From the NCBI GenBank assembly GCA_025449845.1, contig JANWIP010000005.1, forward strand, positions 186,001 through 250,000: a DNA stretch of 64,000 nt, in the 5' to 3' direction. Shown here in pieces: positions 1-8,704 of this stretch. How positions within the stretch are numbered: the stretch's first letter is position 1; each line of letters starts with the position of its first letter. The stretch comes from Solirubrobacteraceae bacterium. Its GTDB lineage: Bacteria; Actinomycetota; Thermoleophilia; Solirubrobacterales; Solirubrobacteraceae. A program made the position numbers and the translations under genes. The notes under the pieces were generated by a model. That model did not search any database. It was not told where the DNA came from and worked only from the letters and a program-made list of their open reading frames with translations.

Positions 1-329
1 TCAACGCCTGCGCGCAGTGCCAGCAGGGCGTGCTCGACGTGCAGCGCACTGGGCGTGCAGATCGAGACGGCCTTCACCTCGTCAAGCATCTCCTCGATGC
101 TGGCGAAGGCGTGCGTCTCAAACTGCCGGGCGACCGCCCGGCAGCGCTCGCCGTCGAGATCGTAGATCCCACGCAGTTCGCATATGCCGCCAAGCGAGCT
201 GTATGTGCGCACGTGATGAGAGCCCATGTTGCCCGCGCCGATCACGCCTACGGGAGTTGGGTCATCGCGGCGCCGGCCACCACGGCGGCGCTCGACCTGG
301 GGTTGGGTGGAAGAGTGCTCAGGTGTCAT
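1..329 (-). CDS. Gfo/Idh/MocA-family oxidoreductase, N-terminal part (runs off the window)
   Basis: Translation on the minus strand from the ATG at 329 gives about 109 residues. A basic, disordered first stretch is followed by VGVIGAGNMGSHHV, the Rossmann GxGxxG dinucleotide-binding signature of Gfo/Idh/MocA dehydrogenases. Further on come IYDLDGERC (the acidic residue that ends beta-2) and VSICTPSALH, the family's conserved CTP(S/N)xxH strand. These enzymes oxidise or reduce sugars and polyols with NAD(P). The C-terminal substrate domain lies beyond the left edge, so the substrate cannot be inferred. The gene ends at the window boundary; nothing suggests it is broken. Confidence 0.85.
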   Translation of the reverse strand, partial: MTPEHSSTQPQVERRRGGRRRDDPTPVGVIGAGNMGSHHVRTYSSLGGICELRGIYDLDGERCRAVARQFETHAFASIEEMLDEVKAVSICTPSALHVEHALLALRAGV

Positions 330-351
330 GTCAGATCATGCCGGTGTTAGC

Positions 352-1062
352 TCAGCTCATACTCACGTAGCCGCTCGCTTCGCCCGCCGGGCGCACGTTG
401 AGCGAAACCTTGTTTTCGTAGTTGCCCTCGATCGTCTGGATGCTGCCGTCGGGCAGCACGCCCTTGACGATGCCGACGTGCTCGCCGCCGAACACGATCA
501 GATCGCCCGGCTTGGGCACCACGCCCGGCCCGTTGGGTATGGCCCGCCCGGCGCCTTGTGCCCACGACCAGATTGCCGACACCGAACCAAGCCCTTCACC
601 CTGTGCACCTAATGGCTCGCCGCCCTGGCGTGCGGCCCAGGAGGAGAAGTACGCACACCACGGCTCCCCTGGAGCGGCGCCCGCGGTCGCGGCCCGGTAT
701 TCGGCGATGGCTGGCGATTCGTTGGAGCCCGGCGGCTGCTCGGCTTGGCCGATCTGGCTTTCGGCGGCGGCCACGATCCGGCTGCCGCCACTGGCCGGCT
801 GGCCGCTCAGGCCTTCCGCCGGCAGCGACGAGGTCGCTGCCGGCGCCGACAGCGTGGAGGCTGTTGTCGGTGCATAGCTGGCCGTGTTCGCGCCATATCC
901 CGCGTTGGCGCTTGCGAGCGTGGCCGCGAAGGTGCCTGCGCCGCTTGTAGAAGGCGCTGCTTCCGGCGCCACGGCTCCACCCGTCTGAGCCGCAAGGGCG
1001 GCGGGGTTGGAGACGGCCTGGTTGATCGCGGCAACGCGTTGCAGCGCAGTGTCGATCGACAT
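352..1062 (-). CDS. CHAP-domain peptidoglycan amidase/endopeptidase, probably flagellum-associated
   Basis: The product has 236 residues. An Ala/Ser/Thr-rich, probably disordered N-terminal half (no clear signal peptide) precedes a C-terminal CHAP domain. The catalytic cysteine lies in EPWCAYFSSW, the histidine in GGEHVGIVKG, and a polar residue in IEGNYENKV. CHAP enzymes cut peptidoglycan cross-links or the amide bond. The start at 1062 is preferred over upstream in-frame codons because a sigma-28-like promoter ends nine bases before it, implying a leaderless mRNA. Its N-terminus (MSIDTALQRVAAINQAV) resembles that of the lytic transglycosylase in the main flagellar cluster (32284-32982). I infer a role in opening the wall for flagellar assembly; a phage- or RHS-associated lysin is the alternative. 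Confidence 0.8.
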   Translation of the reverse strand: MSIDTALQRVAAINQAVSNPAALAAQTGGAVAPEAAPSTSGAGTFAATLASANAGYGANTASYAPTTASTLSAPAATSSLPAEGLSGQPASGGSRIVAAAESQIGQAEQPPGSNESPAIAEYRAATAGAAPGEPWCAYFSSWAARQGGEPLGAQGEGLGSVSAIWSWAQGAGRAIPNGPGVVPKPGDLIVFGGEHVGIVKGVLPDGSIQTIEGNYENKVSLNVRPAGEASGYVSMS

Positions 1063-1071
1063 CGCACCGGG

Positions 1072-1098
1072 TGATCGGCAGCAGCCGCTGGGACTTAA
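1072..1098 (-). promoter_or_regulatory. sigma-28-type promoter of the CHAP gene
   Basis: On the minus strand TTAA (1095-1098) is followed by 15 bases and GCCGATCA (1072-1079), 7 of 8 matches to the sigma-28 -10 GCCGATAA. Nine bases separate the -10 from the ATG, so the transcript would start at or next to the start codon. Confidence 0.65.
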
Positions 1099-1338
1099 GC
1101 GCTTGAGCTGGAACCGCTTGGACGAGTGACTCGTCAGAAACATTGTGGGGTGTGGTGGTCGTGGGGTGGGTTGGCTTGGGCGCTTGTCTTTGTGCTTGCC
1201 GTTGGGCGGTGGTGGGAGGTTGGTTTTATGAGTGTCGAGGTGATGGATAGTCTGAATAGATCTAATAACAGGAGTCAGGTCTGGTGTGCTCGTCGTTGGT
1301 GGGTGCCGGGGTCGTGGACGATGATTGGAGCTTTAGTT

Positions 1339-4300
1339 ATGCGCGGGGTGTGGCTTTTCTTGGGTGGGTTGGGTGGCGTGGGGTTGGTGTTGATTGTGGT
1401 GTTGGTGTTCGCGTCGGGGAGTGGTGCTACGCGGCCTGCTGGCGCGAGGTCGTCCGGCAGGATGGGTGCCGGCTCGGCGTCCAGCGTCAGGCGCGGACTG
1501 CGGGCGGCGAGTAGGGCGCGGTTGGCGCGTGCTCGGCGTGCGTTGGTTGTGCGCAGGCGTCGTCTTGGGGGTCCGGCGGCGCGTGCGGCGCGTGCTCGCT
1601 CCCGGATGGCTTTCAGCGGGCTGGGGGTGGGTGCCGCAAAGGGTCTGCTTGTGGGCGACTATGGCTCGTGGTTGGCTGGGGTGAGCGGGAACCCTGCGGC
1701 TACGGTCTCACGGTCGGGTGGCGTGGTCAGATATTTGAGCGACTACCGTGCTTTGGTTCGCGGCCGGCGTGGTCTTGAAGTCGTAACGTCGAGCGTGCCG
1801 TTGCGTGTCGCGGATGGTGGGCGTGGGAAGCGTCCGGTTGATCTGCGCTTGGCGGCAGGCGGGGGTGGGTTTGCCCCGGTGCGGCCGTTGGCTGGCGTGT
1901 CGATCGCACGGGATTCGGGCGGTGGCGTGGCGTTGGGGGGCGATGGTTTGCGGGTGGTGCCGGAGGGCGCGAACGTGCCGGGTGGGCTGGTGGATGGTGG
2001 GCAGGATGTGTTCTTTGGTGGTGTTGGCCGGGATATGGATACTGTCGCGGCTCCGGTGCTGGGCGGCGCGGAGTTGTTCGCAGTCCTGCGCTCACGGTTG
2101 AGTCCGCAGGAGATCCGCTATCGCATGACGTTGCCGCCTGGTGCTGTGTTGCGGGCCGAGGGGGGCGGTGCGGTGGTGTCGCGTGGGGATGTAGCGTTGG
2201 CGCGTATCCCGGCGCCTGTCGCGCGGGATGCCCAGGGCAGTCCGGTTGAGGTCTCGATGGCGGTGTCTGGTGATGAGTTGGTGTTAAGCGTCCCTCATCG
2301 GGGGCACAGCCTGGATTATCCTCTAATAGTAGACCCTAGTATCATCAATATCACCGAAAAATCTGAACACTGGAAAACCTTTAAGACGTTTCGTCAATGC
2401 GGGGAAGAAGCTGAGATTTTTGGTAAAGGTCCCGGTCTTGGTTCGCCGATGACGATAGAAGCGCCGGCAACGGAATATCCTCGTCCTGAAATCCCGTTTT
2501 GTAAAGAAGAAGAACGTAACTATCAGATAGCTAACTTTATCTGGATCTGGGAAGCGGCAAGCTATTTCACGGGAATCGAATTTTATAATGTGTCTCTTGC
2601 GACGAGCTCGACGCCTGAAGATGGGGAAGCTTCGCGGTGGGAACTGTATGCCTGTAAACATGATGTGACTGGGTATAATGGGACTCCGCCTCCTTCGACG
2701 GTTGTGGGTAGCGAAATTGGGTGTGCCGCTAGTGGGACAAATGAGGTTTATGTATCGTTGTTTGTCGGCCAATTGACTAAATTGGCCCCGATTACAGTGA
2801 GTGCGTCGCTGTCGGTTGAAGCGATCCTGTTGCATGAAGCGTGGGTGCTCCCGGAAGAATCTGAAGGTTACGGTCCGAGTAACCCTGGTGAGCCGCAGCG
2901 CCCGCGTTGTCTGCTGGGGCCGCGCCCGGTTGATTGCGCGACGGGTAACCAGGTTGAGAGCCAGCCCGATCTGCGTGTCGGCGGGCGCGGCCTGGGGCTC
3001 GGTTTGACGCGCACGTATAATTCGCGTCTGGCTGCGAAATTGACGAGTCACGGGGTGTTTGGGTACGGTTGGACGGGTCCGTATAGCGCGCATCTCACGA
3101 CGGAAAAAGTCGTGTTCGGCCTGGGGATGAAAGAAGTCGCTACGGTCTACCAGGACAACGGCAGCACAGTCCGCTTCGAACGGGGCTCAAGCAAAGAACC
3201 CTGGGTTGCGGCCGGCCCTCTCGTTCAGGCGACACTCGCGGCCGGGGGAGGCACCACCAGCGTTTATACGCTCCCAGACCAAAGCAAACTGACTTTCGAT
3301 GGGAACGGCCGTGTCAGCAGCGAGTCTGACCGCAACGGGAACCCGACGACGATGACCCGCAGCGGCGAAGGGCGCCTGGAATCGGTCTCCGACCCGGCGG
3401 GCCGTAAGCTCACGTTCGCGTATAACGGGGAAGGCCTCATCGAAAGCGTCAAAGACCCACTGGGGCACACCGTGAAATACACATACGAAGCCGGGAGCCT
3501 CGCAACGGTCACCGAGCCTGGGGAAAGCAGCCCGCACTGGCGGTTCAAATACGACAAAGCGCACCAGCTGGCCGCCCAGACCGACGGGCGCGGGAATACC
3601 ACAACCACTGAATACGACAGCTCGCATCGTGTGATCTCGCAGACCGACCCGATGAAACGCACCCGGAAATGGGAATACTCAGGGATCGCGGGCCTGGAAA
3701 ACACCGAAACCGTCATCACCGAACCGAACGGCACGCTCACACGTGAGACGTTCAATCTCCAAGAGGAGCCGCGGACGATCACACGCGCAATGAAAGAATC
3801 CACCGAAACGACGACGTTCCGCGAATACGACGAAAACTACAACCTGACTTCTATCACTGAACCGGAAGGCCGCAAAACCACTTACACCTATGACGCGGCC
3901 GGGAACCGCACGAGCGAAACGAACGCCGACGGGAACCAAGCCAAATGGACGTACAACGGGACACACGACCTGCTGATCGCGACACGACCGAATGGTGAGA
4001 CGACAACCATCGTACGCGACAGCCACGGCAACGCCGAAACGGTCTCCCGTCCCGCCCCCGGAAAAGCGACGCAGACAACGAGCTACCAGTACGAACCAAA
4101 CGGGGATCTCAAAAGTATGACCGACCCGTTGAAACACACCTGGAGCTACGAATACAACAAACAGGGCGACCGCACCGGAGAAACGGACCCCGAAAGCGAC
4201 AAGCGCACGTTCGTCTACGACGAAGACTCCCGCGAGACCTCGACCGTTAGCCCCGCTGGGAACGCCAAAGGCGCCGAACCCAGCCAGTACACCACCAAAA

Positions 4301-6393
4301 TCGAACGCGACGAACAGGGCAGGCCCAAAACCATCACCGACCCCCTCGGCCACACCAGCAAATACGCATACGACGCGAACGGGAACCTCGAAAACCAGAC
4401 CGACGCAAACGGGCACACCACCGGCTACGCCTACGACGCTGATAACGAGCAAACGAAAGTCAAAGAACCCAACGGCACCACCACCACAACCGGCTACGAC
4501 AGCGCCGGCGGCGTCACGAGCCAGACCGATGGCAACAAACACACCACCACATACACCCGCAACCCGCTGGAGCAGATCACCGAAACCACCGACGCCCTCG
4601 GACGCAAAACGCTCAAGGAATACTACAACACCGGGGATCTCCACCGGCTCATAGACGCCAGCGAACGGACCATCACCTACACGTATGATCCAGCAGGCCG
4701 TCTCACCGCGATCACCTACAGCGACGAAAAAACACCAGGAGTCAAATACGAATACGACGCTGACGGCAACCGGACCGAGATGACTGACGGAACTGGGACC
4801 ACCACCTACACCTATGACACCCTCGACAGGCCCGTCCACAACACCGACGGCCACGGCAACAAAACCGGCTGGGAATACGACCTCGCGGGTCAGCAAACAA
4901 AACTGACCTACCCCAATGGCACCCAGATCACCCGCACGTACGACAACGCGGGACGCCTGCAGAGCGTCACCGACCCATTCCAAAACACAACGACATTCAC
5001 ATACGACCCCAACTCCAACCTGACCACCACCGTCTTCCCCAAAGGAACACACGAGCAAGACAAAACAACCTACAACAACGCCGACCAGCAAACGAAAATC
5101 ACGATCGCCGGCAACGGTGTAAAAGCACTAGCGTCGCTCACCTACACGCGCGACAACGACGGACAGATCAAAACAACAACCACAACCGAACTGCCCGGAG
5201 AAGAAAAAACCAGCCACGCCTACGACACCAACAACCGCCTCGAAAAATCCAGCAGCACCACATACGCATACGACCCCGCGGACAACCCCACGACACTGGG
5301 GTCCAACACCAGTGTCTACGACGCCGCAAACGAGCTCAAAACCAGCGGCACCAACAGCTACGGATACAACCAGATCGGCGAGCGCGTCACCAACACCACC
5401 AAAAGCGGCCAGACCACGACATACGCCTACGACGAGGCGGGGGATCTGATCCAAGTCAAAAGCCCCACCCTCAACGTCAACTACGCCTACGACGGCGACG
5501 GCCTACGCACCTCCCAAACCAAAGGCAAAACCAGCTACACCACCTGGGACATCCACGCGGGCCTCCCCCTGATCCTCAGCGATGAAAAGAACAACTACAT
5601 CTACGGACCCGACGATCTTCCCATCGAGCAGATCCAACTAGGAAAAAACACGATCCTCTACCTCCACCACGACCAGCAGGGCTCAACACGCCTACTCACC
5701 AGCACCACTGGCACCATCGAAAGCACCAACACATACGACGCCTATGGCAACACGACCGCCACCAAAGGCACCGCAACCACCCCACTCGGCTACGACGGCC
5801 AGTACACCGACACCGATACCGGGCTCATCTACCTCCGCGCCCGCGCCTACGATCCCGGAACCGCACAGTTCCTCAGCGTCGATCCGCTTGTATCGACCAC
5901 AGGTGCACCGTACACCTACGGCGGCGATAACCCACTCAACAACGGCGACAGGACCGGGCTCTCCGGAGGACCCTTCGAAGGAGAAGTCAACCTTCCATGC
6001 GTCTGGCCGTGCGGCCCTCCACCGCCAGGCGCCCGCGAAGCCGTCGAAGAAGGCATCCACTCAGGCGAACAGGCGCTCGAAAGCCTCTTCAACGCAATCA
6101 CCGGTGACCAGTTAGCCGACGAAGGCGAGCAGGTACTACAGGAACGCCAGGCCGCAGACGAAGCGTGCAGTCTTCCCGAATTAGATAAGAAGGGGATGGT
6201 TCACAGAAAGATTCCAAGCTACCCGAATCCGAACTGGACACACGAAGACCTTGAGCAGATAGCCGAAGACCTACGTACGAGCATCGGCAAGCGTCTCGAA
6301 GTGATGGCGAAGAAGGGCGAGGAGGGGGGACACCGAAACAGAGTGTCAGAAGAGGAACAGCTTTTGCGCCAGATCGAACGACTGCTACGCTGA
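1339..6393 (+). CDS. Secreted RHS/YD-repeat protein with a variable C-terminal toxin-like tip
   Basis: From the ATG at 1339 (GGAG eight bases upstream) the product has 1684 residues. MRGVW followed by a long hydrophobic run is a good signal or anchor sequence; an ATG at 1228 with GGGAGG is the alternative start. A middle region (about 2330-2880) of unlike composition has no recognised fold. LGLTRTYNSRLA resembles the DUF6531-type entry to an RHS shell. Dozens of YD repeats (YDxxGNxT) follow, then the RHS core end GLIYLRARAYDPGTAQFLS. About 140 residues after the core form a distinct tip ending GHRNRVSEEEQLLRQIERLL, the arrangement of polymorphic toxins released from an RHS cocoon. I do not recognise the tip's activity. 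The next gene starts seven bases after the stop and is a candidate immunity gene. No type VI or VII secretion genes are nearby. Confidence 0.88.
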   Translation: MRGVWLFLGGLGGVGLVLIVVLVFASGSGATRPAGARSSGRMGAGSASSVRRGLRAASRARLARARRALVVRRRRLGGPAARAARARSRMAFSGLGVGAAKGLLVGDYGSWLAGVSGNPAATVSRSGGVVRYLSDYRALVRGRRGLEVVTSSVPLRVADGGRGKRPVDLRLAAGGGGFAPVRPLAGVSIARDSGGGVALGGDGLRVVPEGANVPGGLVDGGQDVFFGGVGRDMDTVAAPVLGGAELFAVLRSRLSPQEIRYRMTLPPGAVLRAEGGGAVVSRGDVALARIPAPVARDAQGSPVEVSMAVSGDELVLSVPHRGHSLDYPLIVDPSIINITEKSEHWKTFKTFRQCGEEAEIFGKGPGLGSPMTIEAPATEYPRPEIPFCKEEERNYQIANFIWIWEAASYFTGIEFYNVSLATSSTPEDGEASRWELYACKHDVTGYNGTPPPSTVVGSEIGCAASGTNEVYVSLFVGQLTKLAPITVSASLSVEAILLHEAWVLPEESEGYGPSNPGEPQRPRCLLGPRPVDCATGNQVESQPDLRVGGRGLGLGLTRTYNSRLAAKLTSHGVFGYGWTGPYSAHLTTEKVVFGLGMKEVATVYQDNGSTVRFERGSSKEPWVAAGPLVQATLAAGGGTTSVYTLPDQSKLTFDGNGRVSSESDRNGNPTTMTRSGEGRLESVSDPAGRKLTFAYNGEGLIESVKDPLGHTVKYTYEAGSLATVTEPGESSPHWRFKYDKAHQLAAQTDGRGNTTTTEYDSSHRVISQTDPMKRTRKWEYSGIAGLENTETVITEPNGTLTRETFNLQEEPRTITRAMKESTETTTFREYDENYNLTSITEPEGRKTTYTYDAAGNRTSETNADGNQAKWTYNGTHDLLIATRPNGETTTIVRDSHGNAETVSRPAPGKATQTTSYQYEPNGDLKSMTDPLKHTWSYEYNKQGDRTGETDPESDKRTFVYDEDSRETSTVSPAGNAKGAEPSQYTTKIERDEQGRPKTITDPLGHTSKYAYDANGNLENQTDANGHTTGYAYDADNEQTKVKEPNGTTTTTGYDSAGGVTSQTDGNKHTTTYTRNPLEQITETTDALGRKTLKEYYNTGDLHRLIDASERTITYTYDPAGRLTAITYSDEKTPGVKYEYDADGNRTEMTDGTGTTTYTYDTLDRPVHNTDGHGNKTGWEYDLAGQQTKLTYPNGTQITRTYDNAGRLQSVTDPFQNTTTFTYDPNSNLTTTVFPKGTHEQDKTTYNNADQQTKITIAGNGVKALASLTYTRDNDGQIKTTTTTELPGEEKTSHAYDTNNRLEKSSSTTYAYDPADNPTTLGSNTSVYDAANELKTSGTNSYGYNQIGERVTNTTKSGQTTTYAYDEAGDLIQVKSPTLNVNYAYDGDGLRTSQTKGKTSYTTWDIHAGLPLILSDEKNNYIYGPDDLPIEQIQLGKNTILYLHHDQQGSTRLLTSTTGTIESTNTYDAYGNTTATKGTATTPLGYDGQYTDTDTGLIYLRARAYDPGTAQFLSVDPLVSTTGAPYTYGGDNPLNNGDRTGLSGGPFEGEVNLPCVWPCGPPPPGAREAVEEGIHSGEQALESLFNAITGDQLADEGEQVLQERQAADEACSLPELDKKGMVHRKIPSYPNPNWTHEDLEQIAEDLRTSIGKRLEVMAKKGEEGGHRNRVSEEEQLLRQIERLLR

Positions 6394-6400
6394 GCCGATC

Positions 6401-7153
6401 GTGACCAGTGACATAGTACGAGGCGACGAACTGATCGAGCGCATCTTCACCGACGGCGACGACGGCCAGACGTCTAACGACCTACTTAAAGAGATGTTCG
6501 ACGGCTACCCCGTCGAGAAGCTCATACCACTGCTGCGCAGCGACGACGACGAGATCGCAAAGGCCGGCGCCTTCATCGCAGAGGAGCTGGCAGCCAAGGC
6601 CGCTCCACTTATGTCAGACCTGACACGGCTGCTCGGACACCGAAACAGAAGCGTCAGGTACGACATACTAAATGCTGTGCTCCTCGCCACGACCCCCAAT
6701 GACGGCGAAGTGATAGCGCAGGCGCTGACTTTGATTCATGATCCCGAGCGTATCGTCAGATCGAATGCTTTGGATTTCCTCGTGTGTGCCGACCGAGAGC
6801 AGCTCGTCGCCGGGCTACCGCACGTCGCCGACCGCAATATTGCAGCTGGGCTGGGTTGGCTGCTGGACGCCGAAGAGTCGCCTAGCGATGACGGCTACGT
6901 TGAGATCGAATCAAGGATTGATGACAATGACCGACTGGTGCGCTGGTTTGCCGCGGTGGCAGCTACACGGATATCACGACGCAAGCTTGACCCCCTCAAC
7001 CCTGATTCCCTTAACCTCGGCCCCCTCAATCACGCTGCCGAATCGAGCGATGAGGAGTTGCAAGAATTCGCGGCACGCCAGCAGCGAGCGCTTCCGGAAG
7101 AGCTAGAACGACTGCAACGGAGACTCCAGCGAGCGCGGAATCGAAAGCAGTAG
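6401..7153 (+). CDS. HEAT-like repeat protein, candidate immunity protein for the RHS tip
   Basis: The product has 250 residues and starts at a GTG seven bases after the RHS stop. It is made of short helical pairs such as EKLIPLLRSDDDEIAKAGAF, LTRLLGHRNRSVRYDILNAV and DPERIVRSNALDFLV, spaced like HEAT/ARM repeats. The C-terminal third is charged, ending in a basic coiled stretch (EELERLQRRLQRARNRK). It has no signal peptide, so it should be cytoplasmic. HEAT-like proteins are a known class of immunity partner in polymorphic toxin systems. The immunity role is inferred from gene order; the repeat architecture is visible in the sequence. Confidence 0.6.
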   Translation: MTSDIVRGDELIERIFTDGDDGQTSNDLLKEMFDGYPVEKLIPLLRSDDDEIAKAGAFIAEELAAKAAPLMSDLTRLLGHRNRSVRYDILNAVLLATTPNDGEVIAQALTLIHDPERIVRSNALDFLVCADREQLVAGLPHVADRNIAAGLGWLLDAEESPSDDGYVEIESRIDDNDRLVRWFAAVAATRISRRKLDPLNPDSLNLGPLNHAAESSDEELQEFAARQQRALPEELERLQRRLQRARNRKQ

Positions 7154-7369
7154 ACGCCTGTGCGACGAAGAGCGCGGTAGCTCATGATGTCGGGAGTGCC
7201 CCCGGGGCAGATCAAACCCTCAACTTCGGCTTGATGATCTAGACGCAGCGTTCCCACCCACGCAAGCCGCCCAAATCAAGGGGGGTCTTCCGGCCCATCG
7301 CTCCGACATACCTCTGTAAGGACCCAACCACGGGTCGAACCAGAAGGTGCCAAGGACGGTGATGGCGAG

Positions 7370-7708
7370 ATGGACTTCCACCCCGAGGGATTTGCGTGTG
7401 GCAAGGTGGTGCAGCATCGCGAGCTGATGACGCTGCACTGGCTGTGCGAGCAGTTCGCGGCCCGCTACGACCACCTGGAAGCGTTGGTCGGCAAAGGCAG
7501 GGGCACGGTGTCGCTCATGGTGACGAATTTGCGCGAGGCAGGCTGCGTGGAATCGCGCAAGATTATGGAGGGTGAGCGCATGTGGGTGTTCCCCACGAGG
7601 AAGGGCATTAAGCGATGCGGTCTGACCTACCGCCCGGTGACGCCCGGATGGATGTCGCTGGCGCATATAGCGGCGATCAACGACGTGCGCGAGGCGGTGG
7701 GGTCTTAA
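7370..7708 (+). CDS. Small winged-helix protein, replication-relaxation-like, probably truncated
   Basis: The product has 112 residues. HRELMTLHWLCEQFAARYDH, then a recognition-helix-like GKGRGTVSLMVTNLREAGCV and a beta-wing (MWVFPTRKGI), form a winged helix-turn-helix. The end, SLAHIAAINDVREAV, resembles the 'LxHxLAVNDV' segment where replication-relaxation family proteins of actinobacterial plasmids and integrative elements enter their second domain. Those are usually about twice this length, and here a TAA follows immediately. A remnant of a mobile element is likely; a free-standing small DNA-binding protein is possible. A strong hairpin lies just downstream. Confidence 0.5.
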   Translation: MDFHPEGFACGKVVQHRELMTLHWLCEQFAARYDHLEALVGKGRGTVSLMVTNLREAGCVESRKIMEGERMWVFPTRKGIKRCGLTYRPVTPGWMSLAHIAAINDVREAVGS

Positions 7709-7712
7709 CAAG

Positions 7713-7740
7713 GGGAGGGGCGGCCAGGGCCGCCCCTCCC
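7713..7740 (+). terminator. Strong GC hairpin terminator
   Basis: Perfect 12-bp stem GGGAGGGGCGGC/GCCGCCCCTCCC with loop CAGG, four bases after the stop of the small winged-helix gene. There is no T-run, as is common in high-GC actinobacteria. Confidence 0.75.
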
Positions 7741-7760
7741 ACCACCGTTCCCTCGATGAA

Positions 7761-7801
7761 TCGGCGGTATATAGCTTCTGCCGGCCTTCCCTGACCGCCG
7801 A
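7761..7801. repeat. 8-bp inverted repeat between accessory block and flagellin
   Basis: TCGGCGGT (7761-7768) and ACCGCCGA (7794-7801) form a perfect inverted repeat around a 25-base loop. It lies at the junction between the RHS accessory block and the flagellar gene. Its function is unknown. Confidence 0.4.
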
Positions 7802-7853
7802 AGCGTTGTTACCCACCGGGACGCCTTGTGAGCGCCCCGGACGGGCTTCGCTG

Positions 7854-7883
7854 CAGTGGTGACGACCAGAGCCGCCACCACTG
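7854..7883 (-). terminator. Flagellin terminator
   Basis: CAGTGGTG/CACCACTG arms enclose a second wobble-paired stem (GCGGC/GTCGT) with loop TCTG. The whole is a 13-bp hairpin 20 bases downstream of the flagellin stop on the minus strand. Confidence 0.8.
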
Positions 7884-7902
7884 AGGAAGGTTGAGCTGAC
7901 TA

Positions 7903-8697
7903 CTAGCCGATCAGCTTCAGCACTGCCTGGGGCAGCGAGTTGGCCTGCGCCAAAATCGCTGTACCGGCCTGCGTCAGGATCTGATCCTTGGTGAAGTTCG
8001 TCATCTCCGTCGCCATGTTGACGTCGACGATCGAGCTCTTTGCGGCAGCGAGATTCTGGCCGTAGACAGCCTCATTGCTCGCGGTGTACTGCAGGCGGTT
8101 CTGCACCGCACCGAACGCGCCGGCAGCGGCCGAGACCTTGCCGATCGCAGCATCGATCGTGGAGATCGCGTTTGCTTCCCCGAGGCTGATCGCGCCAACG
8201 GCTGCGCCGAGGCTGATCGTGTTGACGGAGATCACTTCACCGTCGTTGGCGCCGACCTGGAAGGAAATGGTCGCTGCTTCCTTCAGCAGGCTGATGCCGT
8301 TGAACTGGGTCGTCGATCCGACTCGTTCGATCTCGGAGTTCAGCTGCCCGACCTCGGAAACGATCGCTTCCTTGGCGGATTCTGAGTTGGTGCCGTTCTT
8401 GTACTGCACGGCGAGCTCGCGCACGCGCTGGAGCATCTGCTCCACCTCGTTGACCGAGCCCTGTGCCGTCTGCGTCAACGCAACGGCGTCCTGGGTGTTC
8501 TGCTGGGCCTGCATCAGGCCGTTGACCTGACCCGTCAGGGTCTGGCTGATGGCGTAACCGGCGACGTCGTCGGCGGCCGTGTTGATCCGCAGGCCCGAAG
8601 ACAGGCGCTGCATGGAGGTCGAGAGAGAATTCTCCGTGTTCTGGAGGTTCCGCTCGGCGTTCATCGCTTCGATGTTGGTGTTAATTGTCAGGGACAT
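7903..8697 (-). CDS. fliC: Flagellin (short form)
   Basis: The product has 264 residues. The N-terminal D0/D1 helix begins MSLTINTNIEAMNAERNLQ and contains the conserved LSSGLRINTAADDVAGYAI. The C-terminal D1/D0 helix contains EMTNFTKDQILTQAGTAILAQ and ends LPQAVLKLIG. Almost nothing lies between D1N and D1C, so the surface D2/D3 domains are missing. It polymerises into the flagellar filament after export. The ribosome site AAGGAG is six bases from the ATG and overlaps a CsrA-type site. It has its own sigma-28-type promoter and terminator, so it is monocistronic. The locus also encodes its cap (FliD), chaperone (FliS) and possible glycosyltransferase. Confidence 0.97.
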   Translation of the reverse strand: MSLTINTNIEAMNAERNLQNTENSLSTSMQRLSSGLRINTAADDVAGYAISQTLTGQVNGLMQAQQNTQDAVALTQTAQGSVNEVEQMLQRVRELAVQYKNGTNSESAKEAIVSEVGQLNSEIERVGSTTQFNGISLLKEAATISFQVGANDGEVISVNTISLGAAVGAISLGEANAISTIDAAIGKVSAAAGAFGAVQNRLQYTASNEAVYGQNLAAAKSSIVDVNMATEMTNFTKDQILTQAGTAILAQANSLPQAVLKLIG

Positions 8698-8704
8698 GCG
8701 TTCA

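Noticed and set aside
1126-1338. GTG at 1126 as the RHS start
   Set aside because: The first 71 residues are Trp/Arg-rich without a ribosome site; ATG codons at 1228 and 1339 have good ones, and the latter gives a proper signal sequence.
3679-5091. Long minus-strand frame (470 residues) inside the RHS gene
   Set aside because: It is antisense to YD repeats and is Val/Gly/Phe-rich as expected from reverse-complementing A/C-rich repeats; it has no domain and no ribosome site.
7220-7816. Minus-strand frame of 198 residues opposite the small winged-helix gene
   Set aside because: It spans the strong terminator hairpin and has no recognisable fold; the plus-strand frame has winged-helix motifs.
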